Assembly: GCF_900188295.1 (NCBI RefSeq)
Contig: NZ_FZNM01000002.1
Coordinates: 186,001-250,000, forward strand
Direction: 5' to 3'
Length of the DNA stretch: 64,000 nt
Origin: Paracoccus sediminis
Lineage (GTDB): Bacteria; Pseudomonadota; Alphaproteobacteria; Rhodobacterales; Rhodobacteraceae
Both the position numbers and the translations under genes were made by a program. Of the stretch, positions 25,691-34,162 are shown piece after piece (positions within the stretch are counted from its first letter, which is position 1; each line of letters starts with the position of its first letter). The notes beneath the pieces were generated by a model. The model made no database searches, was not told the DNA's origin, and saw only the letters and a list, made by a program, of their open reading frames with translations.

Positions 25691-26698
25691 ATGGACCAGG
25701 CCCGCACCCTGATGCCCTCCGAGATACGCGATCTGGTCGTCTCGGTCCTGGCAGCCAATGGCCTTGGGGACGAGGCCGCGCAGGCGGTTGCCGATGTGGT
25801 TGCCCGCGCCGAAGCGGACGATTGCCGCTCTCATGGTCTCTACCGGGTCGAGGGGTATGTCGCCGCGCTGCGGTCGGGCCGGGTCAACCCGGCGGCCCAG
25901 CCCTGTCTGCACCGCCTGAAACCCGCTCTGGTGCGGGTCGACGGCGACCGCGGCTTCGCGCCCCATGCCGCCGACATCGCCCGTCCGCATCTGGTCGCCG
26001 CCGCGCGGGCAAACGGCATCGCCGCGCTGGCGATCACGAACACCCATCACTTTTCGGCGTTGTGGGCCGATCTGGAACGCCTGGCCGAGGCCGGTCTGGT
26101 TGCCTGGGGCTTTGTCGTCGGCCAATGCGCGGTGGCGCCGCATGGCGGGACCGCGCCGCTGATGGGAACCAACCCCATCGCCTTCTGCTGGCCTCGCCCC
26201 GATGGGCTGCCCTTCGTCTTCGACCTTGCCACAAGTGCTGCCGCGCGCGGCGAAGTCGAACTGCGCCGCCTTGCGGGCGAGACCCTGCCCGAGGGATGGG
26301 CAATCGACGCGCAGGGTGCCCCCACCGCCGATCCGGGCGCGGCGCTTTCGGGCGCCCTGCTGCTGTTCGGCGGCCACAAGGGATCGGCCCTGTCGATGAT
26401 GGTCGAACTGATCGCAGGCCCGCTGATCGGCGAGATGACCAGCCGACAGGTGGCCGCCCTGGGCCAGGACGACGGCGGTCCGCCGCCGGGGGGGCAGCTG
26501 ATCCTGGCCGTCGATCCGTCCTCGGTCAGTTCCGGGGCGCTGAGGGCGGGCGAGGGCTTTTTTGCCGATGCGGCCGCGCAGCCGGGACTCAGGCTGCCGT
26601 CGGACCGGCGCTACGCCGCCCGTGCCCGCAGCGCCGCCACGGGCGTCCGGGTGCCATGCGTCCTCTTGGACCGGATCCGCGCCCTGCGCAGCGCATGA
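25691..26698 (+). CDS. Ldh_2-family ketimine reductase (delta1-pyrroline-2-carboxylate reductase-like), copy 2
   Basis: This 335-residue paralogue of the gene at 16262 shares its family marks: RAEADDCRSHGLYRVEGYV near residue 40, NTHHFSALW with the catalytic His, LMGTNPIAFCWPRPD, FDLATSAAARGEVEL and FGGHKGSA. It should use NAD(P)H to reduce a cyclic imine such as delta1-pyrroline-2-carboxylate to L-proline. It lies between the TRAP binding protein and the racemase homologue and aconitase X, exactly the enzymes whose family members produce that imine. The ribosome site before 25691 is weak; an upstream GTG at 25631 is in frame. Confidence 0.75.
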   Translation: MDQARTLMPSEIRDLVVSVLAANGLGDEAAQAVADVVARAEADDCRSHGLYRVEGYVAALRSGRVNPAAQPCLHRLKPALVRVDGDRGFAPHAADIARPHLVAAARANGIAALAITNTHHFSALWADLERLAEAGLVAWGFVVGQCAVAPHGGTAPLMGTNPIAFCWPRPDGLPFVFDLATSAAARGEVELRRLAGETLPEGWAIDAQGAPTADPGAALSGALLLFGGHKGSALSMMVELIAGPLIGEMTSRQVAALGQDDGGPPPGGQLILAVDPSSVSSGALRAGEGFFADAAAQPGLRLPSDRRYAARARSAATGVRVPCVLLDRIRALRSA

Positions 26699-26765
26699 CC
26701 CCATAGTTCTGACACAAGGTATCCCATGCCCCGACGCCCCGCGCGACTGCGAAAGGAAAGCCCCC

Positions 26766-27806
26766 ATGCGTTCGAAACTGTCCATCTCCGTGATCGGCTG
26801 CCATGCCGAGGGCGAGATCGGCGATGTCATCGTCGGCGGCGTGCTGCCCCCCGAAGGGGCCACCATGATGGACCGGATGATCGCCATGCAGCGCGATCAC
26901 GACCATATCCGGCGCCTGCTGATCTGCGAGCCGCGCGGATCGGTCGCGCGCCACATCAACCTCATCACGCCGCCGGTCACACCCGGCTGCGTGGCGGGCG
27001 CCATCGTCATGGAGCCGACCGAATACGTTCCCATGTCCGGATCGAACACCATCTGCATCGCCACCGTTCTGCTGGAAACCGGCATGGTTCCCATGCGGGA
27101 ACCCGTGACCCGCTTCAGCCTGGACATGCCCGGCGGTGTGATCGAGGTCGCGGCGGAATGCGCGGACGGCAAGTGCCGGTCGGTCACCTTCCGCAACGCC
27201 CCCGCCTTTGTCGCCGTGCTGGACGGCGCGCTCGAGGTCGAGGGGCATGGCACCATCCCGCTGGACATCGCCTATGGCGGGATGTTCTTCGGCATCGTCG
27301 ACGCGCAGGCCCTTGGTTTCCGGATTCGCCCCGATGAGGCGCGCGATCTTGCTGTTCTTGGCGAAAAAATCCGCAAGGCCGCCCGCGAACAGTTCGATGT
27401 GGCTCATCCCGATTTCCCGAACGTCCGCGGCGTGTCCATCGTGCAATTTGCCATGCCGTTTCCGGGCGCGGGGCAGGTCGCGCGCAACACATGCATCGTG
27501 GCGCCCGGCCGGTCGGACCGTTCGCCCACGGGGACCGGCACCTCGGCCCGCATGGCGGTGTTGCAGGCGCGCGGGCTGATGGGGCAGGGCGACGCGCTGA
27601 TCCACGAATCGATCATCGGGTCGCGTTTCACCGGCCGGATCGTCGAGGTGCGGAACGTGGGCGGGCGCACCAGCATCGTTCCCCAGATCACCGGCCGCGC
27701 CTGGATCACTGGCCAGCACAGCTACTACCTCGATCCCGACGACCCCTGGCAGGCGGGCTACATGCTGTCCGACACCTGGGGCGTGACGCCCGCCCTGACC
27801 CAATGA
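26766..27806 (+). CDS. Proline-racemase-family protein with Ser/Thr in place of both catalytic Cys (possible 3-hydroxyproline dehydratase)
   Basis: The 346-residue protein has the proline racemase fold throughout ([41 protein letters not shown]). The first catalytic Cys and its following His are replaced: the motif reads MSGSNTI with Ser91 and Ser93. The second catalytic Cys is Thr255 in SPTGTG. Known trans-3-hydroxyproline dehydratases of this family keep one Cys and have Thr at the second site; a Ser/Thr pair is incompatible with two-base racemisation and less well described. Context (reductase before, aconitase X after, ATGA overlap) points to dehydration of a hydroxyproline. A regulatory or other lyase role is possible. 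Confidence 0.75.
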   Translation: MRSKLSISVIGCHAEGEIGDVIVGGVLPPEGATMMDRMIAMQRDHDHIRRLLICEPRGSVARHINLITPPVTPGCVAGAIVMEPTEYVPMSGSNTICIATVLLETGMVPMREPVTRFSLDMPGGVIEVAAECADGKCRSVTFRNAPAFVAVLDGALEVEGHGTIPLDIAYGGMFFGIVDAQALGFRIRPDEARDLAVLGEKIRKAAREQFDVAHPDFPNVRGVSIVQFAMPFPGAGQVARNTCIVAPGRSDRSPTGTGTSARMAVLQARGLMGQGDALIHESIIGSRFTGRIVEVRNVGGRTSIVPQITGRAWITGQHSYYLDPDDPWQAGYMLSDTWGVTPALTQ

Positions 27807-29560
27807 GCGCCCGCGCCATGGCCCAGGACGACCTGATGACCCCGACCGCCCTGTCCGTCCTGCCCGGCACCGCCGAAGGACCGGTCCTGGCCACGACCGA
27901 GCCGCTGAGCTTCTGGGGCGGCGTCGATCCCGCGACGGGCCGGATCATCGACGTCCACCACCCGCTGCATGGCCGCAGTGTCACCGGCTGCATCCTGATG
28001 ATGCCCTCGACCCGCGGATCCTGCACGGGGTCGGGCGTGCTTCTGGATCTGGTCCTGTCGGGACGCGGGCCGGCCGCGCTGATCTTTTCCGAACCCGAGG
28101 ACGTGGTGACTCTGGGCGCGCTGATCGCGGCCGAGATGTTCGACGCCCGGCTGCCCGTGCTGCGGCTGTCGCCAGAGGCCTTTCGCGCCCTGACCCGTCA
28201 GGATGCCGCCCGGATCCGCCGGGACCGTATCGAGGCGGGGCCCGTCTCGATCCCTTTGAATCCGCCCGCGACCGGGACGCTGGATCTGACCGCCGCCGAC
28301 CATGCCCTGCTAGCGGGCGATGCGGGCGTGGCCGCCGCGCAGGCGATGCGGATCATCTGCGCGATGGCCGCCCAACAGGGCGCGACGCGGCTGGTGGACG
28401 TGACCCAGGCGCATATCGACGGCTGCATCTATGCCAGCCCGGCAAATCTGACCTTTGCCGAACGAATGGCCTGCCTGGGCGCCAAGGTCATCGTGCCCAC
28501 GACGATGAACGCCATCTCGGTCGATCATGACAACTGGCGTCGGCAAGGCGTTCCCCCCAGCTTCGGCGGTCCTGCGCAACGGCTGGCCGATGCCTATGTC
28601 CGCATGGGTTGCCGCGCCACCTTCACCTGTGCGCCCTATCTGCTGGACAGCGCCCCGGCGCAGGGCGAAACGATCGCCTGGGCGGAATCGAACGCGGTCA
28701 TCTATGCCAACAGCGTCCTGGGCGCGCGCACGGCCAAGCATCCCGATTTCCTGGACCTCTGCATCGCGATGACCGGCCGGGCGCCGCTGTCGGGGGTTTA
28801 TCTGGACGAACACCGGCTGGCGCGCCGGATCATCGACGTGGACCTTCCCGACGGGGTGGATGACGCGTTCTGGCCCCTGATCGGCTATCTTGCCGGAAAG
28901 CTTTCGCCCGACCGTATCCCGTTTGTGCGCGGCCTGGACGCGGCCATGCCGGGAACGGACGACCTGAAGGCGCTTTGTGCGGCGTTTGGAACCACGTCGG
29001 CGGCCCCCATGCTGCATGTGGACCGAATCACGCCAGAGGCGGGGCGGATCGGCGCCGGCGCCGACCGTTGCCGCATCACCCTGGAGGACATGAGGCTTGG
29101 CTGGCGACTGCTCAACGAAAGCTCTGAAAACATAGACCTCGTTGCCTTGGGCAGCCCCCATGCGTCGCTGAACGAATGCCGCCTGCTGGCCGACAGGCTG
29201 AAGGGACGCAAGGTTCTGATACCCACCATCCTGACCACCGGCCGCGAAACCGTGACGCGGGCGCGTGCCGAGGGGACGTTGGCCCTGCTGGAGGAGGCTG
29301 GCGTGCAGATCATTCCCGATCTGTGCTGGTGCTCGATCTCGCGGCCGGTATTTCCCGTCGAGACCCGCACGTTGATGACGAATTCGGGCAAGTACGCCCA
29401 TTATGGTCCGGGCCTGTCAGGCTGTGCCGTCAGGTTCGGGAACCTGGAGCACTGCGTCGACGCGGCCGTGACGGGACGGGCGGGCACCGGGTTGCCGGAT
29501 TGGCTTTGCAAAACGACGCCGGAAAAGGACATGGCTCCACGGCCTGACGGCATGTCCTGA
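27803..29560 (+). CDS. Aconitase X, single-chain (swivel and catalytic domains fused)
   Basis: Aconitase X enzymes include cis-3-hydroxy-L-proline dehydratase, which yields delta1-pyrroline-2-carboxylate. This 585-residue protein fuses the small swivel domain (about residues 45-150: [20 protein letters not shown] then [12 protein letters not shown]) to the large catalytic domain (about 160-565: [40 protein letters not shown] with Cys508 and Cys510, and [13 protein letters not shown] at 525-537). The conserved Cys residues are the likely iron-sulfur ligands. In many organisms the two domains are separate genes. The start at 27803 overlaps the preceding stop (ATGA). It ends the 12-kb operon. 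Substrate is inferred from family and context. Confidence 0.85.
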   Translation: MSARAMAQDDLMTPTALSVLPGTAEGPVLATTEPLSFWGGVDPATGRIIDVHHPLHGRSVTGCILMMPSTRGSCTGSGVLLDLVLSGRGPAALIFSEPEDVVTLGALIAAEMFDARLPVLRLSPEAFRALTRQDAARIRRDRIEAGPVSIPLNPPATGTLDLTAADHALLAGDAGVAAAQAMRIICAMAAQQGATRLVDVTQAHIDGCIYASPANLTFAERMACLGAKVIVPTTMNAISVDHDNWRRQGVPPSFGGPAQRLADAYVRMGCRATFTCAPYLLDSAPAQGETIAWAESNAVIYANSVLGARTAKHPDFLDLCIAMTGRAPLSGVYLDEHRLARRIIDVDLPDGVDDAFWPLIGYLAGKLSPDRIPFVRGLDAAMPGTDDLKALCAAFGTTSAAPMLHVDRITPEAGRIGAGADRCRITLEDMRLGWRLLNESSENIDLVALGSPHASLNECRLLADRLKGRKVLIPTILTTGRETVTRARAEGTLALLEEAGVQIIPDLCWCSISRPVFPVETRTLMTNSGKYAHYGPGLSGCAVRFGNLEHCVDAAVTGRAGTGLPDWLCKTTPEKDMAPRPDGMS

Positions 29561-29649
29561 CCGGACTTTCAGGGTGTCATCGACCCATCCGCATATCGTT
29601 GTCCTGTCGCGGGCCAGCCCTGGCCGGTCTTTGATGCGGTCCGCGAACC

Positions 29650-32175
29650 CTATTCTTTCGCCCGCAGCACGCGGGCGGGGCGGGCGGACAGCGGGCGCAG
29701 GGCGAAGACCAGGCCCGCGGCCAGGGTGGCCAGAACGCCCCCGGCGACGATGCCCAGGGCCGATCCGGGAACGAAGCGATAGTCCATCTCCATCACCTGC
29801 GTCAGGATCGTCCAAGCGGCCAGGGCGGCGACACCTGCCGCCACCAGCCCCGCCGCAGCGCCCATCAGCGCGGATCGCAACGCAAAGCTGGCCAGCACCT
29901 GCCGGCGCGTGGCCCCCAGGGTCTTCAGCACCGCCGCCTCGAAGACGCGGGCGCGTTCGCCCGCCGCCGCCGCGCCGATCAGGACCACGAACCCGGTGGC
30001 CAGCGTCGCCATCGCCGCCAGCGACGTGGCCGAGGCCAAGGCCGCCATCGCCTCTCCCACCCGCTGCGCCACCTCGCGCACCCTGACGGCGGTGATGTTT
30101 GGATAGGCGTTGGAGATGTCGCGCAGGATCCGCCCCTCGGCCCCGGCATCGGCTTGGACGGTGGCGATATGAGTCTGGGGCGCGCCCTTCAGGGCTGCGG
30201 CGTCCAGGATCATGACAAAGCCGATCCCGCCGCTGCGGAAATCCACCTGCCGGAGGTTCGCCACCGTGGCGGTGATGTCGCGGCCCAGGATGTTGACCGT
30301 GACCCGATCGCCAACGGCCAGGCCCAGTTCCCCGGCCTCCTCGGCGCCAAAGCTCAGCAGCGGCGGACCTGCGTAATCGGCGGGCCACCAGTCGCCCTCC
30401 GTCAGGACGGTGCCTTCGGGCGGGGCGGCCGCGTGGCTGACGCCCCGGTCGCCCCGCAGAACCCAGTGATCGCCCCATTCGCGGGCCGGAATGCCGTTGA
30501 TGGCGGTGATGATCCCGCGCAGCGACGGCGCGGTTTCCACCGCATCCACGCCGGGATCGGCGGCCAACCGGTCCTGAAAGCCTGCCAGCTGGTCGGGCTG
30601 GATGTCGATGAAGAAAAACGACGGCGCGCGTTCCGGCAGTTCGGCGGCAATGGCGCGGCGCAGGTTGGCGTCGATCTGGCCGACGGTGGCCAGCACCGTC
30701 AGGCCAAGTCCCAGCGACAGAACCACGGCCACCGCGCCTTCCTGCGGATTGCCCACGGCCCCCATCGCCAGCCGCAGGGCGGTGCGCCCGCGCAGGGCAG
30801 GATGCCGCGCCAGCCGCCGCGCCAAGGCGCGCAGGCCACGGGCCGCCAGCCACAGCGCGCCAAGCGCCGCCGCCACGCCGGCGCTCAGCCCCAGCGCTAG
30901 CCGCGGAACCGAGGCCAAGGCCGTCGCCGCCCCGATCAGCGCCGCCGCCGCCAGCACCAGGCCCGCCAGATAGGGACCGCGCGGGCGGGCGGCCGCATCC
31001 GCGCCGATGCCCCGGAACAGGGCGGCGGCACGCACGCCCTCGACCCGCGCCAGGGGCAGAAGGGTAAAGATCAGGGCGGTCAGGGTGCCGTACAGCGCGG
31101 ACTCGGCCAGGGGTGCGGGGTAAAGGGCGAATTCCGCCGGAATCGGCAGGCGCGATTCCAGCAGCGGCGCGACGGCCAGCGGCGCCAGCCCGCCCAGAAA
31201 CACCCCCGCGCCGACCCCCAGCAGGGTCAGTGCGCCGATCTGCATGAAATAGACGGCAAAGATCGTCCGTCCCTCGGCCCCCAGGGTCTTCAGGGTGGCA
31301 ATCACCGCAGTCTTGCCGTCCAGATAGCTGCGCACGGCGGACGACACGCCCACCCCGCCGACCGCCAGCCCGGCCAGCCCGACCAGGACCAGGAACGATC
31401 CCAGACGGTCCACGAACCGTTCGACGCCCGGCGCGCCTCGGCGGCTGTCGCGCCAGCGCATTCCAGCGCCGTCGAATTCCGCCATTGCGGCTGCGCGCAG
31501 GCCGTCCAATGTCCCGCCCGCGGGCAGGGTCAGCCGATAGCTCGTCTCGTAAAGGGTACCGGGCGCCAGCAGCCCGGATTGCCCAAGCGCCTCGGTCGCG
31601 ACAAGCGTGCGCGGGCCAAGGCCAAAGCCCGAACCTGCGGCATCGGGTTCGCGCAGCAGCGCGGCGGTCAGAACGAAATCCTGCACGCCCAGCCGGAACC
31701 GGTCGCCCACGGCCAGCCCCAGCCGGTCGATCAGCAGCGGCTCCATCGCCGCGCCGGGCAATCCGTCACGCCCGGCCAGAACCTGCGCCACCGGCAGGGG
31801 CGGGTCGAACTGCGCTTGCCCCTGCAGGGGCCAGTTGCCATCGACGCCCTTGACCTGGGTCAGGGCGCGTTCGGCATCGGCGTCCCCGCCCGCCACGGCC
31901 ATGGACCGGAAATCGACCACCTCGGACAGGCGGCCGGCGCGGGAGGCCATCCAGGCCCGTTCGGCCGGTTCGGCAAAGCGATAGGTCAGGCGCAGTTCCG
32001 CATCGCCCCCCAGCAGCACCGCGCCCTGGCGCGACAGGCCGGTTTCCAGCGCGGCGCGGACCGATCCCACCGCCGCGATGGCGCCGACGCCCAAAGACAG
32101 GCACAGCAGGAAAATCCGGAATCCCGACAGCCCGCCACGCAATTCGCGCCGGGCGATGCGCCAGGCAGCGATCAC
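29650..32175 (-). CDS. ybbP: ABC transporter permease, YbbP/FtsX type
   Basis: The 841-residue membrane protein has an N-terminal helix (GFRIFLLCLSLGVGAIAAVG), a long periplasmic region, then a cluster of helices near residues 255-400 and a second near 720-830, the usual layout with two FtsX domains (GVGVSSAVRSYLDGKTAVIA; ALASATSLAAMATLATGFVV). Such systems are thought to move lipids or lipoproteins or act mechanically at the envelope; none of this is shown here. It overlaps its ATPase by four bases. The gene ends 90 bases from aconitase X, in a convergent arrangement. Confidence 0.87.
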   Translation of the reverse strand: MIAAWRIARRELRGGLSGFRIFLLCLSLGVGAIAAVGSVRAALETGLSRQGAVLLGGDAELRLTYRFAEPAERAWMASRAGRLSEVVDFRSMAVAGGDADAERALTQVKGVDGNWPLQGQAQFDPPLPVAQVLAGRDGLPGAAMEPLLIDRLGLAVGDRFRLGVQDFVLTAALLREPDAAGSGFGLGPRTLVATEALGQSGLLAPGTLYETSYRLTLPAGGTLDGLRAAAMAEFDGAGMRWRDSRRGAPGVERFVDRLGSFLVLVGLAGLAVGGVGVSSAVRSYLDGKTAVIATLKTLGAEGRTIFAVYFMQIGALTLLGVGAGVFLGGLAPLAVAPLLESRLPIPAEFALYPAPLAESALYGTLTALIFTLLPLARVEGVRAAALFRGIGADAAARPRGPYLAGLVLAAAALIGAATALASVPRLALGLSAGVAAALGALWLAARGLRALARRLARHPALRGRTALRLAMGAVGNPQEGAVAVVLSLGLGLTVLATVGQIDANLRRAIAAELPERAPSFFFIDIQPDQLAGFQDRLAADPGVDAVETAPSLRGIITAINGIPAREWGDHWVLRGDRGVSHAAAPPEGTVLTEGDWWPADYAGPPLLSFGAEEAGELGLAVGDRVTVNILGRDITATVANLRQVDFRSGGIGFVMILDAAALKGAPQTHIATVQADAGAEGRILRDISNAYPNITAVRVREVAQRVGEAMAALASATSLAAMATLATGFVVLIGAAAAGERARVFEAAVLKTLGATRRQVLASFALRSALMGAAAGLVAAGVAALAAWTILTQVMEMDYRFVPGSALGIVAGGVLATLAAGLVFALRPLSARPARVLRAKE

Positions 32176-32876
32176 GACGCGGCCCGGCGCTGGCGATCTT
32201 CGGTATCAATCCGGCCGTCGCGCAGAGGCACCACGCGGCCGCAGCGGGCGGCCAGTTCCGGGGCGTGCGTGACCAGCACCAGGGTCGTCCCGTGCCGGTC
32301 GCGCAGCCCGAACAGCAGGTCCATGATCGTCTGCCCGTTCGCCCCGTCCAGATTTCCCGTCGGCTCGTCCGCCAACAGGATCGCCGGGCGCGGGGCGGTG
32401 GCGCGGGCCAGCGCCACCCGCTGCTGTTCGCCGCCCGACATCTGCGCGGGGTAATGGTCGCGCCGCGCCGACAGGCCCACGCCGTCCAGGGCCTCGGCCG
32501 CACGGGCAAAGGCGTCGCGGTGGCCCGCCAGTTCCAGCGGCGTCGCCACGTTTTCAAGGGCTGTCATGGTCGGGATCAGGTGAAAGGACTGGAAGACCAC
32601 GCCCATCCTGGTGCGGCGGAACCGCGCCAGGGCGTCTTCGTCCAGGGCGGTCAGGTCGTGGCCCAAGGCCTGGACCGACCCGGCCGTCGCCCGTTCCAGC
32701 CCGCCCATCAGCATCAGCAGCGACGATTTGCCCGATCCCGAAGGACCGACCAGGCCAAGCGTCTCGCCCCGGTGGACATCCAGCGAAATGCCCCGCAAGA
32801 TCGCCACCGGCCCGGCATTGCCTTGCAAGGTCAGCCGGACATCCTTCAGCGACAGAACCGGATCGGTCATGACCAT
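32172..32876 (-). CDS. ybbA: ABC transporter ATP-binding protein, YbbA/LolD type
   Basis: The 234-residue ATPase has Walker A GPSGSGKSS near residue 42, Q-loop VVFQSFHLIPTMTALENVAT, signature MSGGEQQRVALARA, Walker B ILLADEPTGNLDG and switch region LVTHAPELAARC. The MacB/LolD-type Q-loop and its FtsX-type partner fit the YbbA group. The start at 32876 (MVMTDP) follows a G-rich ribosome site. The divergent esterase gene begins inside its first codons. Confidence 0.88.
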   Translation of the reverse strand: MVMTDPVLSLKDVRLTLQGNAGPVAILRGISLDVHRGETLGLVGPSGSGKSSLLMLMGGLERATAGSVQALGHDLTALDEDALARFRRTRMGVVFQSFHLIPTMTALENVATPLELAGHRDAFARAAEALDGVGLSARRDHYPAQMSGGEQQRVALARATAPRPAILLADEPTGNLDGANGQTIMDLLFGLRDRHGTTLVLVTHAPELAARCGRVVPLRDGRIDTEDRQRRAAS

Positions 32877-33588
32877 CGTTCCCCCCAGCCACCCTTCCTT
32901 GGCATCTAAGCCTTGCCGCCGCGCGGACAACCCGCGTCGGCGCGACATTTTCGCCGTGCTGATCCTGGCGGCCATTCCCGCCGCAGGATGGGCGGACGAA
33001 CCGCTGCGGCTTGCGGCGCTTGGCGATTCGCTGACCCAAGGCTATGGCTTGCCGCAAGATCAGGGGCTGGTGCCGCAATTGCAGGACTGGCTGCGCAAGG
33101 CGGGCCATGACGTCATCGTGATGAATGCGGGCGTCAGCGGGGACACCACGGCGGGGGGGCTGTCGCGGCTGGACTGGACCCTGGCGGACCGGCCCGACGC
33201 GATGATCGTGGCGCTGGGCGGCAACGACCTGTTGCGCGGCATCGATCCGGCCATCAGCCGCGCCAACCTGGACGCCATCCTGACCCGGCTGGGGAACGAG
33301 GGCGTGCCCGCGATGCTGGTCGGCCTGCCCGCCCCCGGCAACTTCGGTCCCGAATTCCAGCAGGACTTCCAGGCCATGTATCCCGACCTGGCCAAAACCC
33401 ATGGCGCGGCGCTGTATCCCGACCTGCTGGCCCCCATCACGCAACGACAGGCGGCAGGAAAGGGCCTTGCCGATCTGATGCAGGACGACGGCCTGCATCC
33501 AAGCGCCGCCGGGGTCACCGCCATCGTCGCGGCGATGGGACCGGCCGTGGACGGCTGGCTGGACGGCGTGGCCGCGGCTGCGGACTGA
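32869..33588 (+). CDS. tesA: SGNH-type esterase/arylesterase, TesA-like
   Basis: This GDSL/SGNH hydrolase of up to 239 residues has a signal-like segment (IFAVLILAAIPAAGWA) and the four SGNH blocks: GDSLTQGYGL with the nucleophile Ser, NAGVSGDTTAGG with the Gly, GGNDLLRG with the Asn, and DGLHPSAAG with Asp and His. Family members hydrolyse acyl-CoA, aryl esters or lysophospholipids in the periplasm. Divergence from ybbAP is the familiar arrangement. The start is uncertain: ATG 32869 lies within the ybbA start region and gives a long basic N-terminus; later non-ATG starts are possible. Confidence 0.8.
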   Translation: MTIVPPSHPSLASKPCRRADNPRRRDIFAVLILAAIPAAGWADEPLRLAALGDSLTQGYGLPQDQGLVPQLQDWLRKAGHDVIVMNAGVSGDTTAGGLSRLDWTLADRPDAMIVALGGNDLLRGIDPAISRANLDAILTRLGNEGVPAMLVGLPAPGNFGPEFQQDFQAMYPDLAKTHGAALYPDLLAPITQRQAAGKGLADLMQDDGLHPSAAGVTAIVAAMGPAVDGWLDGVAAAAD

Positions 33589-33589
33589 C

Positions 33590-34060
33590 GCCCGCCAAAC
33601 CGGTCGGGCGCCTGCCGCGCCGCACCCCCGCCGCCCAGGGCGATCCCCTCTTGCCGGGGATCGGCGCCGCCCGACAGCCCGTCCGGGCCGATCCCGGCGC
33701 CTTGCGGCCCCGAGGTCAGGACGGTTTCGTTCAGCCTGAAGCCCCCTGCCGTCACGCGCGCCCCAAGCCCGTTCCGGAATGGCGGTGGTCATCGACAGGG
33801 CATTGCCCGCCCCGACCACGATTAAGATATGCGTGGCCGAGGGCCGTTCCACCGGCGCGTCCCGCCCCCCGCGGCGGCGGCGTGGCTTCAGGCGCCCTGG
33901 CGCGGTCACATCGCTGGCGACGGCGTCGCATCAAACCAGGAATGCCCCCCGGCCCGAGCCTTGCGGTCTCACCGGGCGCACGACGGTCTGCACGACGATC
34001 CTTGCCTCCGCCCCGCCTGCGCCCCCGATGGCATCCGTGCAAGCGATGCGGGCAAGGCAT
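33590..34060 (-). pseudogene. ggt: Decayed gamma-glutamyltransferase (ggt) remnant
   Basis: On the minus strand two pieces resemble gamma-glutamyltransferase. One reads PQGSGRGAFLV followed by a stop and CDA, like the N-terminal PQSSGxGGGAFLVxYDA motif. The second reads ERPSATHILIVVGAGNALS then MTTAIPERAWGAR, like the region after the autocatalytic Thr (here Thr in ATH), and continues after a frameshift as TAGGFRLNETVLTSG, like GFLLNNELTDF. About 300 residues expected between the pieces are missing, and the C-terminal part is gone. An internal stop, a frameshift and a large deletion mean no working enzyme. Boundaries are approximate. Confidence 0.65.
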
Positions 34061-34162
34061 GGCTGCGGAACAAACCAAGGTGGACATGGTTAACGAACGG
34101 GCTTAAGGTTTCCCCGTCCCGTTGCGGTTGTTTCCCAGTCCCCCGGTTTGGCGGATAGGATC

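Noticed and set aside
26766-27806. Calling the racemase homologue a second 4-hydroxyproline epimerase
   Set aside because: Both catalytic Cys are replaced by Ser and Thr, so two-base epimerisation is not expected.
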